Part shown: positions 11,375-21,885 of the stretch, piece after piece
Numbering within the stretch: the stretch's first letter is position 1
How the letters are laid out: each line of letters begins with the position of its first letter
DNA from: Pseudomonas viridiflava
GTDB taxonomy: Bacteria > Pseudomonadota > Gammaproteobacteria > Pseudomonadales > Pseudomonadaceae
Direction: 5' to 3'
Length of the DNA stretch: 64,000 nucleotides
Assembly: GCF_900582195.1 (NCBI RefSeq)
Contig: NZ_UTHA01000068.1
Span: 62,001 to 126,000 of the forward strand
Made by a program: the position numbers and the translations under genes
Notes under the pieces: model-generated
Database searches by the model: none
The model's input: only the letters and a program-made list of their open reading frames with translations
What the model was told of the DNA's origin: nothing

Positions 11375-14300
11375 TCAGGGCAAATGTTCAGCCACCACCG
11401 CCAGGCTGGCAATTGCGTCATTGCCCTGCACGGTCACGAAGGCCTTCAACCATTGTTCGAGGGCGAACTGGTACTGACGGTCAGCGATTCTGACCGCCAG
11501 CTCGCATGAACCCTGCTCCTCGATCCCCCGAACGATCAGACTGTGACCATTGTCCGGGTCGGCGAATACCAGATGGCCATCGACACGCGACATCAGCCAA
11601 TGCCCGCACTCACGCATATCCAGCACCAACAAGCCAGGTTCCGTCACCGCCCCCTCGGATGGACGCCGCACATCAACAACAATGCAATCCAGACGCTGCC
11701 AGGTTTCGGCCGATATCCGATAACCCTCAGTGTGCGAACCGAAGCTCAGAATCAACCGTTCGACATCGTCAGGAAGCAATGGCTGCACCTCGGTGAGGTC
11801 ATCACTCAATTCCAGCGCCATGACCTCCTCGTCACGGTGGGCGTAGCTACCCGGCAACCAAACGCCATCGGCCGTCCCGGCGCTGAAGATCAATGGGTCA
11901 ACCGGATCGAACAGCAGCGGATTGGCCCTGTCACGGGTACCGAGAAACGTTGCCCATTTTCCATCGTCCCGTGCGGACACATTGAATAGACGATCAAACG
12001 TCGGAACATAGTATTGGTATCGATTGCCGGTGTTTTCCACGGGGATAACCGCGGCATGGGCTTGCCCCTCCAGCCGCAGCTTCAAACGCTTTCGCAATTG
12101 CGCAGGTGTCTGGCCACGGACGTCTGACCAGCGGTTTTCCATGCTGACAATTCGCGCCGGTTGCCGGTCCTGCAGTTGCAGCGTCACACCTTCGCGGGTA
12201 CGCCCGAGCAGCCCGTCGCCATGGGGCAGCACTTCGCAAAATGCCCACGATGACCATACACGCTCGGCTTGTGGCAACGCTTGGCGATGCAGTAATACGC
12301 TGCCGTTGCCGAACGCTGTGCGCACCTGCTCAAGGGAGACCAGTGTCTGGCGCCACAGCTGCCCGGAAGTAACATCAAACAGCCAAACCGCCTGCCGGTC
12401 AGGCGTCAGCCCCAGCAACACAAGCTCGTGGTTGCCCATTGCGTCCATCAGCACAAGCTTTTCGTCGATACACCACGCCGGCAGAAACGTCTGCCCCACT
12501 TGCGCACTCAGGCCGATGATCGCAAACGCGGCATTGCGGTATTCCCTGGCAAGCGCCGGTAATGCCGTCAGCCAATCAAGGTTTTGTTGCAGCCAACGCT
12601 GGCCGACGCCGACAAACTTCAGAACTTGTCTATCAAGCTCGGACAGCCAGTTGTCATCCTTGGCACCGAGATCGATTTCGAACAGTCGCCCGTCGCCCTG
12701 AGTGGCCAGGAAGCTTTCGCCAACACGCGTCACGTCAATCACATTGTTCGCCAGCGCCTTGTGCCATGGCACGTTGTCACGCAACTCGATGCCATGACTG
12801 AGCATTTGATTTTGCCGGCTGTAAAACAGCAGCGCAGCGGCCGGGTCAGAGGTTCGTGGCATCAACATCACCCGGTCCGCGTCACTGTCGGCGTCAGCCC
12901 GGAAGTACCTGTCGTGATGCGCGGCAATCCATGCCCGCTCAAGCAACCGATCGAAGGACCAGGCACGGGCGTGAATGTACGGCGCGTAGCTCCAGGTGCT
13001 GATGGCCGAAGCCATGCCAGGCGTCTCGTCGGCGTAGGGACGACGCTGTTTCTGGCGATGGCGGAAAAACGCAATTCTCGTCCCCTCCTCGGGCTTGAGG
13101 AAAGAGTTTTCCAGACCGGGCGACCACAGGTTGATGTCGGTCAGTGTCACTTCGCGATCGGCCAGATGGAATTGCGGTGTCGTGCGCACGCTCAGGGATG
13201 TTGGCTCAATCAACTGCTGCGACACCCGCAGGGTGCCGTCCGCCAGTTGCCCGAACGCGGTGATTTTCGTACCGGACTCCAGACTCAGTAGCCGATAACG
13301 ATGCACGACCAGGCCGGTGATCACATCGACGCGCCAGACCGTGGCATGGTCGGGATGATAAAACCATGCACGGGCAGCGTTGGCGGCGCCCAGCATCAGG
13401 CCGTCGTTGACTTCGCGCGGCAGATTGCGCGCGTACAACAAGCGTCGTTGAGCGACATCGTAAAAGGCCGTCGTGCGCACCGCGTCGCTGGCCGGACTGA
13501 ACGGAACCATGAACCGATGAAGCGCGACGTAACCCGTGCCCAGGCGCCCCTCATTGCCTCGCTGGCGCAGATGGGCAAGGACATCACGCGGACTGCTTTT
13601 ATCATCTTCGAGGGTGATGGAAACCAGGCGCAGCGCATTGCGCTGCCAGTCCAGTTGAAACAACTCTCCCCCGGCCAGTTCGATCAGCCCTTCGAACGCC
13701 GACAGCACGATACCGTCGACCGTTAATTGGCGCCCCGCCAGATGCGTCCGCTCGGCCTCGTCATCCATCATTGATACGTCGTTGAAGCTGACCTGCTCGA
13801 TAGTGACCCAAGGTGCATGCACCAGCCATTGGCCAGCGCCATTGAACCTCACCGCTGTCAATCCCGGCGCCAGACGCAGCTGACAGCGACCTGACATGGC
13901 GGAAATTTCGTACGACAGCTTTTGCTGGCACTCCACCGGCAGGGTCGGAACCACTAATTGGCGGACAGGCTCGTCCAGTTGCACGCTGATCGTTGCAGGT
14001 GTGTAGACCGGATGAAGTTTGTAGAGGATGTGTTTCAAAGACGGTGTGCTGTGCAGATAAAAACGCCGGTTACCCTGCTCGTCGTATTCCAGCTTGTCCG
14101 CCGCACTGTTGCGCAATTGCGGATAGCGTGTGTGGATGCGCTCGTCCAGTTGGCTCGTCAGCGTTTCGCCCAGCGCCGTGAACGGATTGAAAAACGAGTA
14201 CCACTTTGGCGCAGGCCTTTCACTGGCGTTGCGCGGCTCGACCTGCTCTCCCGGCAGTGGCTCGTACACATAGCCCGCACCTCCCAGTTGATATTCATAG

Positions 14301-17300
14301 CCGTAATAACAACGCGGTGTGCAGGGCAATACCACGGTATGCAGTGCCGCAGTCCCCTGGATATTCAGCGCTGCGCTCTCGGGTAGACCGAAAGCCTGCC
14401 GGATGTTGAGGGAATGGTGTATCTGCTTCGGGTCATCGTTGTATTGCGGCAATTCGAGCGCGCCGCCGCCCCACGGATAAAAGCGCTGGCTGTCAAAGCG
14501 AACCCGCCTGTCCTGCAGATCCAGGTGGGTGATCACCGCTTCTGGCGGGAACCGCAACACCCCCTCTTCGAAAGTGAAGGCGCCCGGTTTGTAAGCGTTA
14601 TGGATGGCTCGCAAATGATTGCCGACCGCGGTTGCCTTGTCGGCAATCTGCCCAAGATTGCTGGCGATGGCAGTGGCTCCAATGCCGATACCGAGCAACG
14701 GCACAGACAGAAAAGCAGCCGCTGCCCCGACCGTTCCGCCTGCCGCCAATGCCACAACATCCAGCCCAAACGCCCCTGCGTTGAACACCAGAGACGTGGA
14801 GAACCGCGAGCGCTGCTCGTGATTTTGCGCCAGTGACAGGTTGTGAATGTCGAAGCCGATGTTGACCAGCGAAAACGCAAAACCAATGCCCGTTGCCCCG
14901 CGACCGAGCACACGGCCGGACAACGACGACTGGCGCAAGACCAGCGCCTGTTCACTGGCCACCGCTTGCCGCACCAGGTTGATCATCTGTGCGGTGTCGC
15001 TGAGCACGCCAAAACCCAACTGCGCATAGCTGACGAAAACCTGGACTTGCAGCGCAATCGACAAGGCTGGCAATTGCTCATCGGCCTGGTATTCACGATG
15101 GCGCATTTCGCTGATCAGCGTCTGGATCGCAAAGGCGAAACTCAAGCGGCTGCCTCCGTCAGCCTCGGCCGGGCCACTCGGCTTGTCAGCCTTCACGCTC
15201 TGATGCAGATGTTGCTTGAGCTGAGTGAAGCGTGGATCGGCCGTGCTCACTGTTCGCACGTGCTGCGGATTCTGTGCATCGACCAACGTCAGCGAAAAGT
15301 CGCCGTCCGCCTGGGGTTTGAGCGTTTCCAGCAACGGCAGATACTCTCGCCCCAACGAGTGCTCACTGCGCAACTGCTGCATGGCCTGGTCAAACGCCCG
15401 CGCCCAATAGCGCGCATCCACTTGCGCCAGGCTTGCACCCATCCGCGCGTTTTCACTGAGCGAACGCTGACGCGCCACGGCCTGCTTTGCCCAGACCGGG
15501 ACACTGCGTGAATCCCTCGAAGGAATGCGCAAAAAACTGTCCAGGCGCAAACCCGTCGATAGCTTGCGGGCCGCCATCGCCTCGGTGTTCAACTCGATCA
15601 CGTTGAATCGCGCACCGGCCATGTCCCCCAAACCGTAGAGCCTGGCCAGCGCACTGTCGCCAGCGCTCAGATAACGCTCAACGCCAGTTTGCATATGCGC
15701 TCCTGCAGCGAACGCATAAATGGCGAAATTCGGGTCATAGAAGCGGTAGGCGAACTGGTCTCCTGCCTGCACTTTGGCCACCAGCAGGGCGTGATCGCCG
15801 GTGTCGAGCAACAGGACGGTGGCTGCACTGTTCGCCTCCAGTGTCTGAATGACCGAGTCCAGACTCTGCAAGCCGCGGGATTCACCAACAGCACTGGTGG
15901 GCAAGGCACGCAGTTCATTCAACGCAGTGAGCAGAGCCTGTGAACTGGATTCCTGGCGGTTGATGTTGGCCGTGGCGACATGCCCCACCAGTGTCCGTTC
16001 GGCCGACTCGCCGGCGGCCACCGCCGCGCCCATCAGCAACGCGAGCGGATAACATCGGCGCCCGGGATCACTGGGCGTGTGCATCAGCAAATCCTGCGAC
16101 AGCTGCCGGGCCGAGGTCGCGCCGGCCTCGAAGAACATCTCGCGCACCTGCGCGCTGCGTTGGAGAATCCGCGAGCGGTATTCAGCTTGCGCCGTGCGAG
16201 TAATCTGCCCGATACGTTCGCCCCATTGGCGCAAGGTCAGGGGTTCAAAGAGGGCCTGAACCTTGAGTTCGCGCGCCGTCAGGAGAGCATGCGCCTGTCC
16301 TCGCGCCAGCCCGGCCTCGAAGTCGGGCGACTGCCGCTGGCGCAGGGCTTTTTCAACCGCATCGTAACGAGCGAAAGTACCGTCACCGTCAGTGTCGACA
16401 GCGAGGTCGCGCACGGTTTGCCAGACGTTGGCAAAGCTGGCGTCGTCCAGACTTGTCGCGCCGAAAATCCCCCCGAGCATGACGCGCACCAGCGGGCTGA
16501 GTTGTTCAAGCGGCAGAGAATCATGGGCTATGCGGCTGAGCAGCTCGTTGAGGTTGCTTGAGGATTCGGCGCCATGGAAAACCGGCAGTTCGCGCACAGG
16601 TTGCGCAAGGATCAACTGACGATGATCGAAGCCGATGGAAAACGGTTTGGTGAAGGTGATGTCACCGCTCAGCTTGTCCCTCATGGCTCGCACAAAGGGT
16701 TCGCCCAGATCATCCAGCAATTGTTGCAAGACCGACGTCAGCAGCACCGCTTTACCGCCGACCACGGGCCAGCCTTGTTTGAACGTCAGCGTCTGTTGCG
16801 GCTGAAGCAGATCCACAAGTTGCCCGGTGTAACGTGATTTTAGTTTGCCGGCTTTCCACTTTTCCTGCTCTTTGGCCAGCCATTGCGCCTCGTCGTCATT
16901 AACGGTCCAACCGGAGATCGCCTCCTCCTCGGTCTGGACGTTGTAACCCTCCGCCAGGCGCAGGCGCTCCTGAACCGTGACCTCGTTGTTCGGCAGCAGG
17001 TGGGTTTCGACGTAGTTTTTTAATCCGGTGACTGCCGCTCCGGGCCCGGTAAGCGCAATCGTGCCGCGCGATCCGACGCGAATGCCATCACGGTAGTAAC
17101 TTAAAATCGCCTCGCTCAACTTCCCCAGAAAATCCTGCAGCGTGCGTGTCAGTTGCCCCTGCCCGATTTTCTCGTTCATCACGTTTTCAATTACATCGAG
17201 CAATCGTTCCGTCTGTGACCAGTCTACCGACGACGCGATGGCCGCCTGTTCAACGGCCTGCAGACAGTCATAGTTGAACCGGATCAATTGCATGACCGCG

Positions 17301-18535
17301 AGCGTCATCTCGCTTTGCGGCTGTGCCAGCAGATAAGCGTTCATCTCTCTGCTGAATTGCGTGCCCATACGCAGGCCATGTCGCGGGCTGTGGACTTCAC
17401 GCGGCGCGACAAATATATGCTCGACGCCGGGCTTGCTGCGGGCAAAGACCAGCAGTGCCTCCCGATGTGCGGCAGGCAAAGTGTCAGTGTGATCGGCGTA
17501 GCGCCGGCGATCGCGACCGGGCATCAACGTTTCATCATGATTGAGCAAAAGCTGCAACACCCCCAGCCGTTGCTCGTCACTGAACCCGCTGACGTCGACA
17601 CCGCCCAGTCTGTCAGCCAGCGGCGGCAAGTAATCCATGTCGCTGTAACGACCGCCCTCGGCATATTCGGCCTGCAAGCGAACAACATCGCTTGCCGCCG
17701 CAAAGTTGCCGCGCATTGCCACTTCGCGTTGATAGACATCTTGTAAAAAGTGCCCGGCGAACTCCCGACGAACATCACGCAACTGCAAGTCGTTGCCAAC
17801 CATTTGCTGATGGGTTTGCAAACAGTGTTGACGAAAATTTTCCAGGGTCGTGCGGTCCTTGCCGTAGGCGCGCACCATCAGTTCGATTCGGGCCTGATCA
17901 GCCTTTCCTTGCCATTGCGGTAGTTGCAGATATTCGAACATCTCGCGCTTCAATACACGCGCACGATCTTCGATCATTTTTGAAAGTTCGCCGGGGTTGG
18001 TCACTGACTCCCCGCCCGACTCCATTGCATCAACTCTGGCGCTGTCGGATATAGTCCGATTCATTTCGAAAGCCAGTAACGCATCGCTGTCGTACCAGAG
18101 ATTGAACTGGTAATTCTCGACAGCCAGCACTTGACGCCAGATATTCATGTAATCGCGCTGGATATTGCCGACCTCACTGCCACCCACCCAGACAAAGTGC
18201 ATGATTCTCGGCACCGGACCGGACGCGTCACTGAGCATGTTTACTGTGCCCGCCAAGCGGGCGGCGTAATCGCGTAATCTGTCTTCGACAGTATTGATCG
18301 ACGCCATCGCGGGCGCTGGGTTACGGCTTGACAAGCGTTCAAGGTTTTCAATAAAGAGTGTTACAACCTGCAGCTTTTCAGCGAGATTCCTGGCCTGGCC
18401 AGCACTCTCGTAAAGCCCCACCAGCGTTGCATATTCGGCCGAACCGGAAAGTGCCTTGAATGCTCGCTTTAACGCAGAGTATTCATCGGCCGAAATAAAA
18501 TTAAACTCGTCAACATATTGCTCCATTGCGCCCAT
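11375..18535 (-). CDS. LifA/TcdA-like glycosyltransferase-protease toxin
   Basis: The 2386-residue product has the layout of lymphostatin (LifA/Efa1) and large clostridial toxins. Residues about 105-420 form a GT44 glycosyltransferase: IMHFVWVGG at 111-119, LWYDSD at 146, and the DxD motif in GGRYSDMDYLPP (Asp299, Asp301). Residues about 820-940 match a YopT-like C58 cysteine protease with triad Cys828 (RRCYPLAL), His915 (GDHALLVA) and Asp934 (FYDPNF). Residues about 1130-1430 match the TcdA/TcdB pore-forming region, with a hydrophobic stretch at 1212-1292 and VVLPCTPRCYYGYEYQ near 1401. The last 950 residues are beta-rich and unassigned; no CROP repeats are seen. There is no Sec signal, so release may need a dedicated secretion system or lysis. 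The ATG at 18535 has AAGGA about ten bases upstream. By analogy with family members it would modify host GTPases or lymphocyte signalling; the target is unknown. Confidence 0.88.
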   Translation of the reverse strand: MGAMEQYVDEFNFISADEYSALKRAFKALSGSAEYATLVGLYESAGQARNLAEKLQVVTLFIENLERLSSRNPAPAMASINTVEDRLRDYAARLAGTVNMLSDASGPVPRIMHFVWVGGSEVGNIQRDYMNIWRQVLAVENYQFNLWYDSDALLAFEMNRTISDSARVDAMESGGESVTNPGELSKMIEDRARVLKREMFEYLQLPQWQGKADQARIELMVRAYGKDRTTLENFRQHCLQTHQQMVGNDLQLRDVRREFAGHFLQDVYQREVAMRGNFAAASDVVRLQAEYAEGGRYSDMDYLPPLADRLGGVDVSGFSDEQRLGVLQLLLNHDETLMPGRDRRRYADHTDTLPAAHREALLVFARSKPGVEHIFVAPREVHSPRHGLRMGTQFSREMNAYLLAQPQSEMTLAVMQLIRFNYDCLQAVEQAAIASSVDWSQTERLLDVIENVMNEKIGQGQLTRTLQDFLGKLSEAILSYYRDGIRVGSRGTIALTGPGAAVTGLKNYVETHLLPNNEVTVQERLRLAEGYNVQTEEEAISGWTVNDDEAQWLAKEQEKWKAGKLKSRYTGQLVDLLQPQQTLTFKQGWPVVGGKAVLLTSVLQQLLDDLGEPFVRAMRDKLSGDITFTKPFSIGFDHRQLILAQPVRELPVFHGAESSSNLNELLSRIAHDSLPLEQLSPLVRVMLGGIFGATSLDDASFANVWQTVRDLAVDTDGDGTFARYDAVEKALRQRQSPDFEAGLARGQAHALLTARELKVQALFEPLTLRQWGERIGQITRTAQAEYRSRILQRSAQVREMFFEAGATSARQLSQDLLMHTPSDPGRRCYPLALLMGAAVAAGESAERTLVGHVATANINRQESSSQALLTALNELRALPTSAVGESRGLQSLDSVIQTLEANSAATVLLLDTGDHALLVAKVQAGDQFAYRFYDPNFAIYAFAAGAHMQTGVERYLSAGDSALARLYGLGDMAGARFNVIELNTEAMAARKLSTGLRLDSFLRIPSRDSRSVPVWAKQAVARQRSLSENARMGASLAQVDARYWARAFDQAMQQLRSEHSLGREYLPLLETLKPQADGDFSLTLVDAQNPQHVRTVSTADPRFTQLKQHLHQSVKADKPSGPAEADGGSRLSFAFAIQTLISEMRHREYQADEQLPALSIALQVQVFVSYAQLGFGVLSDTAQMINLVRQAVASEQALVLRQSSLSGRVLGRGATGIGFAFSLVNIGFDIHNLSLAQNHEQRSRFSTSLVFNAGAFGLDVVALAAGGTVGAAAAFLSVPLLGIGIGATAIASNLGQIADKATAVGNHLRAIHNAYKPGAFTFEEGVLRFPPEAVITHLDLQDRRVRFDSQRFYPWGGGALELPQYNDDPKQIHHSLNIRQAFGLPESAALNIQGTAALHTVVLPCTPRCYYGYEYQLGGAGYVYEPLPGEQVEPRNASERPAPKWYSFFNPFTALGETLTSQLDERIHTRYPQLRNSAADKLEYDEQGNRRFYLHSTPSLKHILYKLHPVYTPATISVQLDEPVRQLVVPTLPVECQQKLSYEISAMSGRCQLRLAPGLTAVRFNGAGQWLVHAPWVTIEQVSFNDVSMMDDEAERTHLAGRQLTVDGIVLSAFEGLIELAGGELFQLDWQRNALRLVSITLEDDKSSPRDVLAHLRQRGNEGRLGTGYVALHRFMVPFSPASDAVRTTAFYDVAQRRLLYARNLPREVNDGLMLGAANAARAWFYHPDHATVWRVDVITGLVVHRYRLLSLESGTKITAFGQLADGTLRVSQQLIEPTSLSVRTTPQFHLADREVTLTDINLWSPGLENSFLKPEEGTRIAFFRHRQKQRRPYADETPGMASAISTWSYAPYIHARAWSFDRLLERAWIAAHHDRYFRADADSDADRVMLMPRTSDPAAALLFYSRQNQMLSHGIELRDNVPWHKALANNVIDVTRVGESFLATQGDGRLFEIDLGAKDDNWLSELDRQVLKFVGVGQRWLQQNLDWLTALPALAREYRNAAFAIIGLSAQVGQTFLPAWCIDEKLVLMDAMGNHELVLLGLTPDRQAVWLFDVTSGQLWRQTLVSLEQVRTAFGNGSVLLHRQALPQAERVWSSWAFCEVLPHGDGLLGRTREGVTLQLQDRQPARIVSMENRWSDVRGQTPAQLRKRLKLRLEGQAHAAVIPVENTGNRYQYYVPTFDRLFNVSARDDGKWATFLGTRDRANPLLFDPVDPLIFSAGTADGVWLPGSYAHRDEEVMALELSDDLTEVQPLLPDDVERLILSFGSHTEGYRISAETWQRLDCIVVDVRRPSEGAVTEPGLLVLDMRECGHWLMSRVDGHLVFADPDNGHSLIVRGIEEQGSCELAVRIADRQYQFALEQWLKAFVTVQGNDAIASLAVVAEHLP

Positions 18536-18827
18536 CAGACTTCATCCTTTATTCATTGAGAGAATCCTGGACGAAGTTAGTCTGGCCGCGAGGCAACTTC
18601 AAAAAGCACAAAACTCAAATAATTTCCCAAGAAACATCAAACAACAGACAAGTTGATTCGGCGCATGATTCGGCAACAAACAGACGCGTTACGAGTTATT
18701 CGACAAACACACGAAGCGGCGCCCCCAACGGATCCACCGCGCAGTTTTAACACTCATCGTCCGATAATGAATTTCGACTTGATGTCACACCGAGGCAACT
18801 TGCTTACAACTTGCCTCGGCATGGCGC
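18536..18827. other. Gap between toxin gene and cobJ
   Basis: These 292 bases lie upstream of the toxin gene and downstream of the cobG-cobJ operon, both on the minus strand. A hairpin CCGAGGCAA (18790-18798) / TTGCCTCGG (18811-18819) sits just after the cobJ stop but has no T run in the minus direction, so it is a weak terminator candidate. The toxin promoter should be in the more AT-rich part near 18540-18660. I see no hrp-box pair (GGAACC..CCAC) on the minus strand and no gene. Confidence 0.45.
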
Positions 18828-20528
18828 TCAGGAAAGCGGCTTTTCACCGTACCAACGCGGCGTGTAAACCCAATCACCACCGCTGGCACGGGGAAAAGTG
18901 CAGGTGGTCGACGAACCAATCAACACCATGGTGCGCATGTCCACTTGCTCCGGGGTCAACGCGCCCAGTGTCGTGGTGCGCAGAGTCTGCCCGGGACGGC
19001 CGATGTCGCGGCCCAACACCACGGGTGTTTGCGGCGTGCGATGCTGCGCGACAATCTCCAGCGCCCGCCCCAATTGCCAAGGTCGCGCACGGGAGATCGG
19101 GTTGTAGAACGCCAACGCCAGATCCGCTTCAGCAGCCAGATCCAGACGCTTTTCGATGATCGACCAGGGTTTGAGGTTGTCCGACAGCGACATCACGCAG
19201 AAGTCATGGCCCAGCGGTGCTCCGGCCTGTGCGGCGGTGGCCAGCGAAGCGGAAACGCCCGGGAGGATTTCCAGGTCGACGCTGTGCCACGCCGGATCAG
19301 CCGACTCGTGCAACGCTTCGAGCACAGCAGCGGCCATGGCGAACACACCGGGATCGCCCGAGGACACGACGATTACCGAGCGCCCTTGGGCGGCCAGCCT
19401 GAAGGCGTGACGAGCGCGTTGCATCTCTTCGCGGTTGTCGGTGCAGTGCTGCACTTGGTCGTCGCGGAAAGGACCGGCCATGCGTACGTAGGTTTCGTAA
19501 CCGAGCACATCGGTGGCGCGCGCCAGTTCGGCTTTCACTGCCGGCACCATCAGTTCGGCAGCGCCGGGGCCGAGGCCGATCACGGCGAGACGACCGCGGG
19601 GCCGGCCAACGCTGGAAACATCCAATGGCTGCCCGGCGACCGCGATTGCCATGCCGTGGCTGACCACGACTGTAGCCTCAGATACTACGGCACGTGCCAG
19701 CGTTTCGATGTCGCTTTGCGCCGCAACGAAGCGCAGCGGCACTCCCAGCTCAAGCGCCGCTTCACGCAAAAGTGGCGAAGCCATTTGCGTCTCGCTGGCC
19801 AGCAGACAAGCCAGCGCCTGCACAGCGATTTTCGCCTGGTGCAACGCGCTGCGCACGGCATTCGCCAGGTCCGCAGTTTCAGCATTCACCGCCACTGCCA
19901 CACTGCGTGGATAGATCAGTAACTCATTGGCACTCGCCTCACGCGCGGCACTGCCGACATGAATCGAGCGCTGCGCCTGCGGATCTTCCGGCAACTGCGC
20001 TTGATCCAGCCACGGTGCCGCGCCTTCGACGCGCACGCTGTGACCGGCCAACAGATCGGAGACAAACCGCTTGCCCAGTTCCAGATCGCCCAGCGCGTAG
20101 CCAGTCGGGGGATTGAGCAGGCATGTGCCAAAACGCAACTCGCCGCTGGTGGTGATCGCCGCTGCGACTTGCAGCCCGGCTGCGATCTCTCGCGCCATGA
20201 CATTCACCCCGCCGAGGCCACCCAACAACGGCACCACGGCGCTGCCGTCTTCGGCCACGGCGAGTACCGCAGGCTCGGCGCCCTTCTCCAGCAACAACGG
20301 CGCCAGCGTGCGAATGACGATGCCGGCCGCGCACAGGGCAATGATCGGCGTGTCCTGCTGATACAACGCGCGCAGGGTCGCGCCGAATTCCTGATAGGTG
20401 CAATCGGCGCCGTCGACGCGCCCGGCGAGGCCATGGATCTGCGTCGCCGGATAGACCTGCTGAATGCGTCGCGCGGTGGCCAGGCTGCCCTGACCGAGAA
20501 TGACGATGGCTGGCGTGGATTGAGTCAT
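18828..20528 (-). CDS. cobJ: CbiG-CobJ fusion (precorrin-3B C17-methyltransferase)
   Basis: This 566-residue protein joins two cobalamin enzymes. Residues about 5-310 are CbiG-like (ILGQGSLATARRIQQ, ALCAAGIVIRTLAPLL, PLLGGLGGVNVMAREI, then a CbiG C-terminal domain with FVAAQSDIETLAR). Residues about 325-566 are a CobJ/CbiH SAM-dependent methyltransferase (AVIGLGPGAAELMVPA, VVSSGDPGVFAMA, FYNPISRARPWQLGRA, VLGRDIGRPGQ) that methylates C17 during ring contraction. Such fusions are usual in pseudomonads. The ATG at 20528 overlaps the cobI stop (ATGA). It is the last gene of the minus-strand operon. Confidence 0.93.
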   Translation of the reverse strand: MTQSTPAIVILGQGSLATARRIQQVYPATQIHGLAGRVDGADCTYQEFGATLRALYQQDTPIIALCAAGIVIRTLAPLLLEKGAEPAVLAVAEDGSAVVPLLGGLGGVNVMAREIAAGLQVAAAITTSGELRFGTCLLNPPTGYALGDLELGKRFVSDLLAGHSVRVEGAAPWLDQAQLPEDPQAQRSIHVGSAAREASANELLIYPRSVAVAVNAETADLANAVRSALHQAKIAVQALACLLASETQMASPLLREAALELGVPLRFVAAQSDIETLARAVVSEATVVVSHGMAIAVAGQPLDVSSVGRPRGRLAVIGLGPGAAELMVPAVKAELARATDVLGYETYVRMAGPFRDDQVQHCTDNREEMQRARHAFRLAAQGRSVIVVSSGDPGVFAMAAAVLEALHESADPAWHSVDLEILPGVSASLATAAQAGAPLGHDFCVMSLSDNLKPWSIIEKRLDLAAEADLALAFYNPISRARPWQLGRALEIVAQHRTPQTPVVLGRDIGRPGQTLRTTTLGALTPEQVDMRTMVLIGSSTTCTFPRASGGDWVYTPRWYGEKPLS

Positions 20529-21262
20529 CAGCCTTGCCACCGTTCGCCCGGCACAATGATCAGCGAGAAGTACGGCGACGACATCGGCTCGACCTGATCC
20601 ATCGGCACAATCTTCTGATTGGCCATGGTCGCGCGCTCGACGTAAAGCGCACGCTCGGCCAGACCGAGTTCTTCCAGCACCTGCCGCACTTTCGGGAAGT
20701 TGCGGCCCAACTTCATGATCACCGCCGCGTCGGCATCGGCCAAGCGTCGCTTCAACTCTTCATGGGGCAACACACCAGAGAGCACCGACAGGCTCTGATT
20801 GCGATACACCAACGGCGCACCCAGCACCGAAGCGCCGCCCAGCATCGAACAAACGCCGGGCACTACTTGTGCTTCGTAACGGCTGGCGAGGCGATCGTGC
20901 AGGTACATGTACGAACCGTAGAAGAACGGATCACCCTCACAGATCACCGCGACATCGCGACCGGCGTCCAGATGGGCGGCGACCGTCTCGGCAGCTTCGT
21001 CGTAGAAATCGCTGATGACCTGCTCATAGGAAAGCGGCGCCGGCAGCGCTTCGGTGGTCACCGGGTAGACCAACGGCAGCAGGTTCTGTGCGTCTTGCAG
21101 ATGCGCCTCGATGATGCCGAACGCGTTGCCCTTTTTGCCCTTGGCGACGAAGTACGCGACCACGGGCGACTCGCGCAACAAACGCAGCGCCTTGACGGTA
21201 ATCAGTTCCGGATCACCCGGGCCGACGCCCAGGCCAAGCAAACGTCCTTTGGCCTGCATCAT
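20528..21262 (-). CDS. cobI: Precorrin-2 C20-methyltransferase
   Basis: The 244-residue SAM-dependent uroporphyrinogen-type methyltransferase converts precorrin-2 to precorrin-3A. It shows the family motifs [17 protein letters not shown] at the N-terminus, [32 protein letters not shown] and a C-terminal SLIIVPGER. Its ATG at 21262 overlaps the cobH stop and its own stop overlaps the cobJ start, so all are translationally coupled. Confidence 0.95.
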   Translation of the reverse strand: MMQAKGRLLGLGVGPGDPELITVKALRLLRESPVVAYFVAKGKKGNAFGIIEAHLQDAQNLLPLVYPVTTEALPAPLSYEQVISDFYDEAAETVAAHLDAGRDVAVICEGDPFFYGSYMYLHDRLASRYEAQVVPGVCSMLGGASVLGAPLVYRNQSLSVLSGVLPHEELKRRLADADAAVIMKLGRNFPKVRQVLEELGLAERALYVERATMANQKIVPMDQVEPMSSPYFSLIIVPGERWQG

Positions 21263-21885
21263 TCGATCTCCGTGGCGAGGGCGTTAACGGCGGCAGCGGC
21301 CATGGCGCTGCCACCGAGGCGGCCTTGCATGATCACGAACGGCACGCCACGGCTGTCGGCGGCCAGGGCGGCTTTCGATTCGGCGGCGCCGACGAAGCCG
21401 ACCGGGAAGCCGAGGATCAACGCCGGTTTCGGTGCACCGGCATCCAGCATTTCCAGCAGATAGAACAGCGCGGTCGGCGCGTTGCCGATCACCACGACAC
21501 TGCCTTCCAGGTGCGGACGCCACAGCTCCAGTGCGGCGGCGGAACGGGTGTTGCCCAGTTCACGGGCCAGATCCGGCACGCTGTCATCGCGCAAGGTGCA
21601 GATGACTTCATTGTTGGCCGGCAGGCGCGCACGGGTCACACCTTCGGAGACCATCCGCGCATCGCAGAGGATCGGCGCGCCGGCGGCGAGCGCATCGCGC
21701 CCGGCCTTGCCGGCACCTTCGGAGAACTGCAGACCGTCGATGGCCTCGACCATGCCGCAGGCGTGGATCACCCGCACCGCGAGTTTTTCCAGATCGGCCG
21801 GGATGCGCGCCAGATTGGCTTCGCTGCGAATGATCGCGAAGGAGTTGCGATAAATCTCCTGACCATCGCGGATGTAATCAAGCAT
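21259..21885 (-). CDS. cobH: Precorrin-8X methylmutase
   Basis: CobH moves the C11 methyl group to C12, giving hydrogenobyrinate. The 208-residue protein has the expected N-terminus [20 protein letters not shown], the active-site region RVIHACGM (catalytic His), and [13 protein letters not shown]. The start is set at ATG 21885, which overlaps the cobG stop by eight bases; the reading frame is open further upstream but that stretch lies inside cobG. The length is normal for the family. Confidence 0.95.
   Translation of the reverse strand: MLDYIRDGQEIYRNSFAIIRSEANLARIPADLEKLAVRVIHACGMVEAIDGLQFSEGAGKAGRDALAAGAPILCDARMVSEGVTRARLPANNEVICTLRDDSVPDLARELGNTRSAAALELWRPHLEGSVVVIGNAPTALFYLLEMLDAGAPKPALILGFPVGFVGAAESKAALAADSRGVPFVIMQGRLGGSAMAAAAVNALATEIE

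Noticed and set aside
18536..18827. hrp-box upstream of the toxin gene (and of the DUF4329 and SET genes)
   Set aside because: No GGAACC-N15/16-CCAC pair in the right direction in any of the three upstream gaps, so a direct HrpL-type link is not supported.
18653..19159. Open frame on the plus strand across the toxin-cobJ gap
   Set aside because: Most of it is the complement of cobJ; the part in the gap has no ribosome site and no recognisable sequence.
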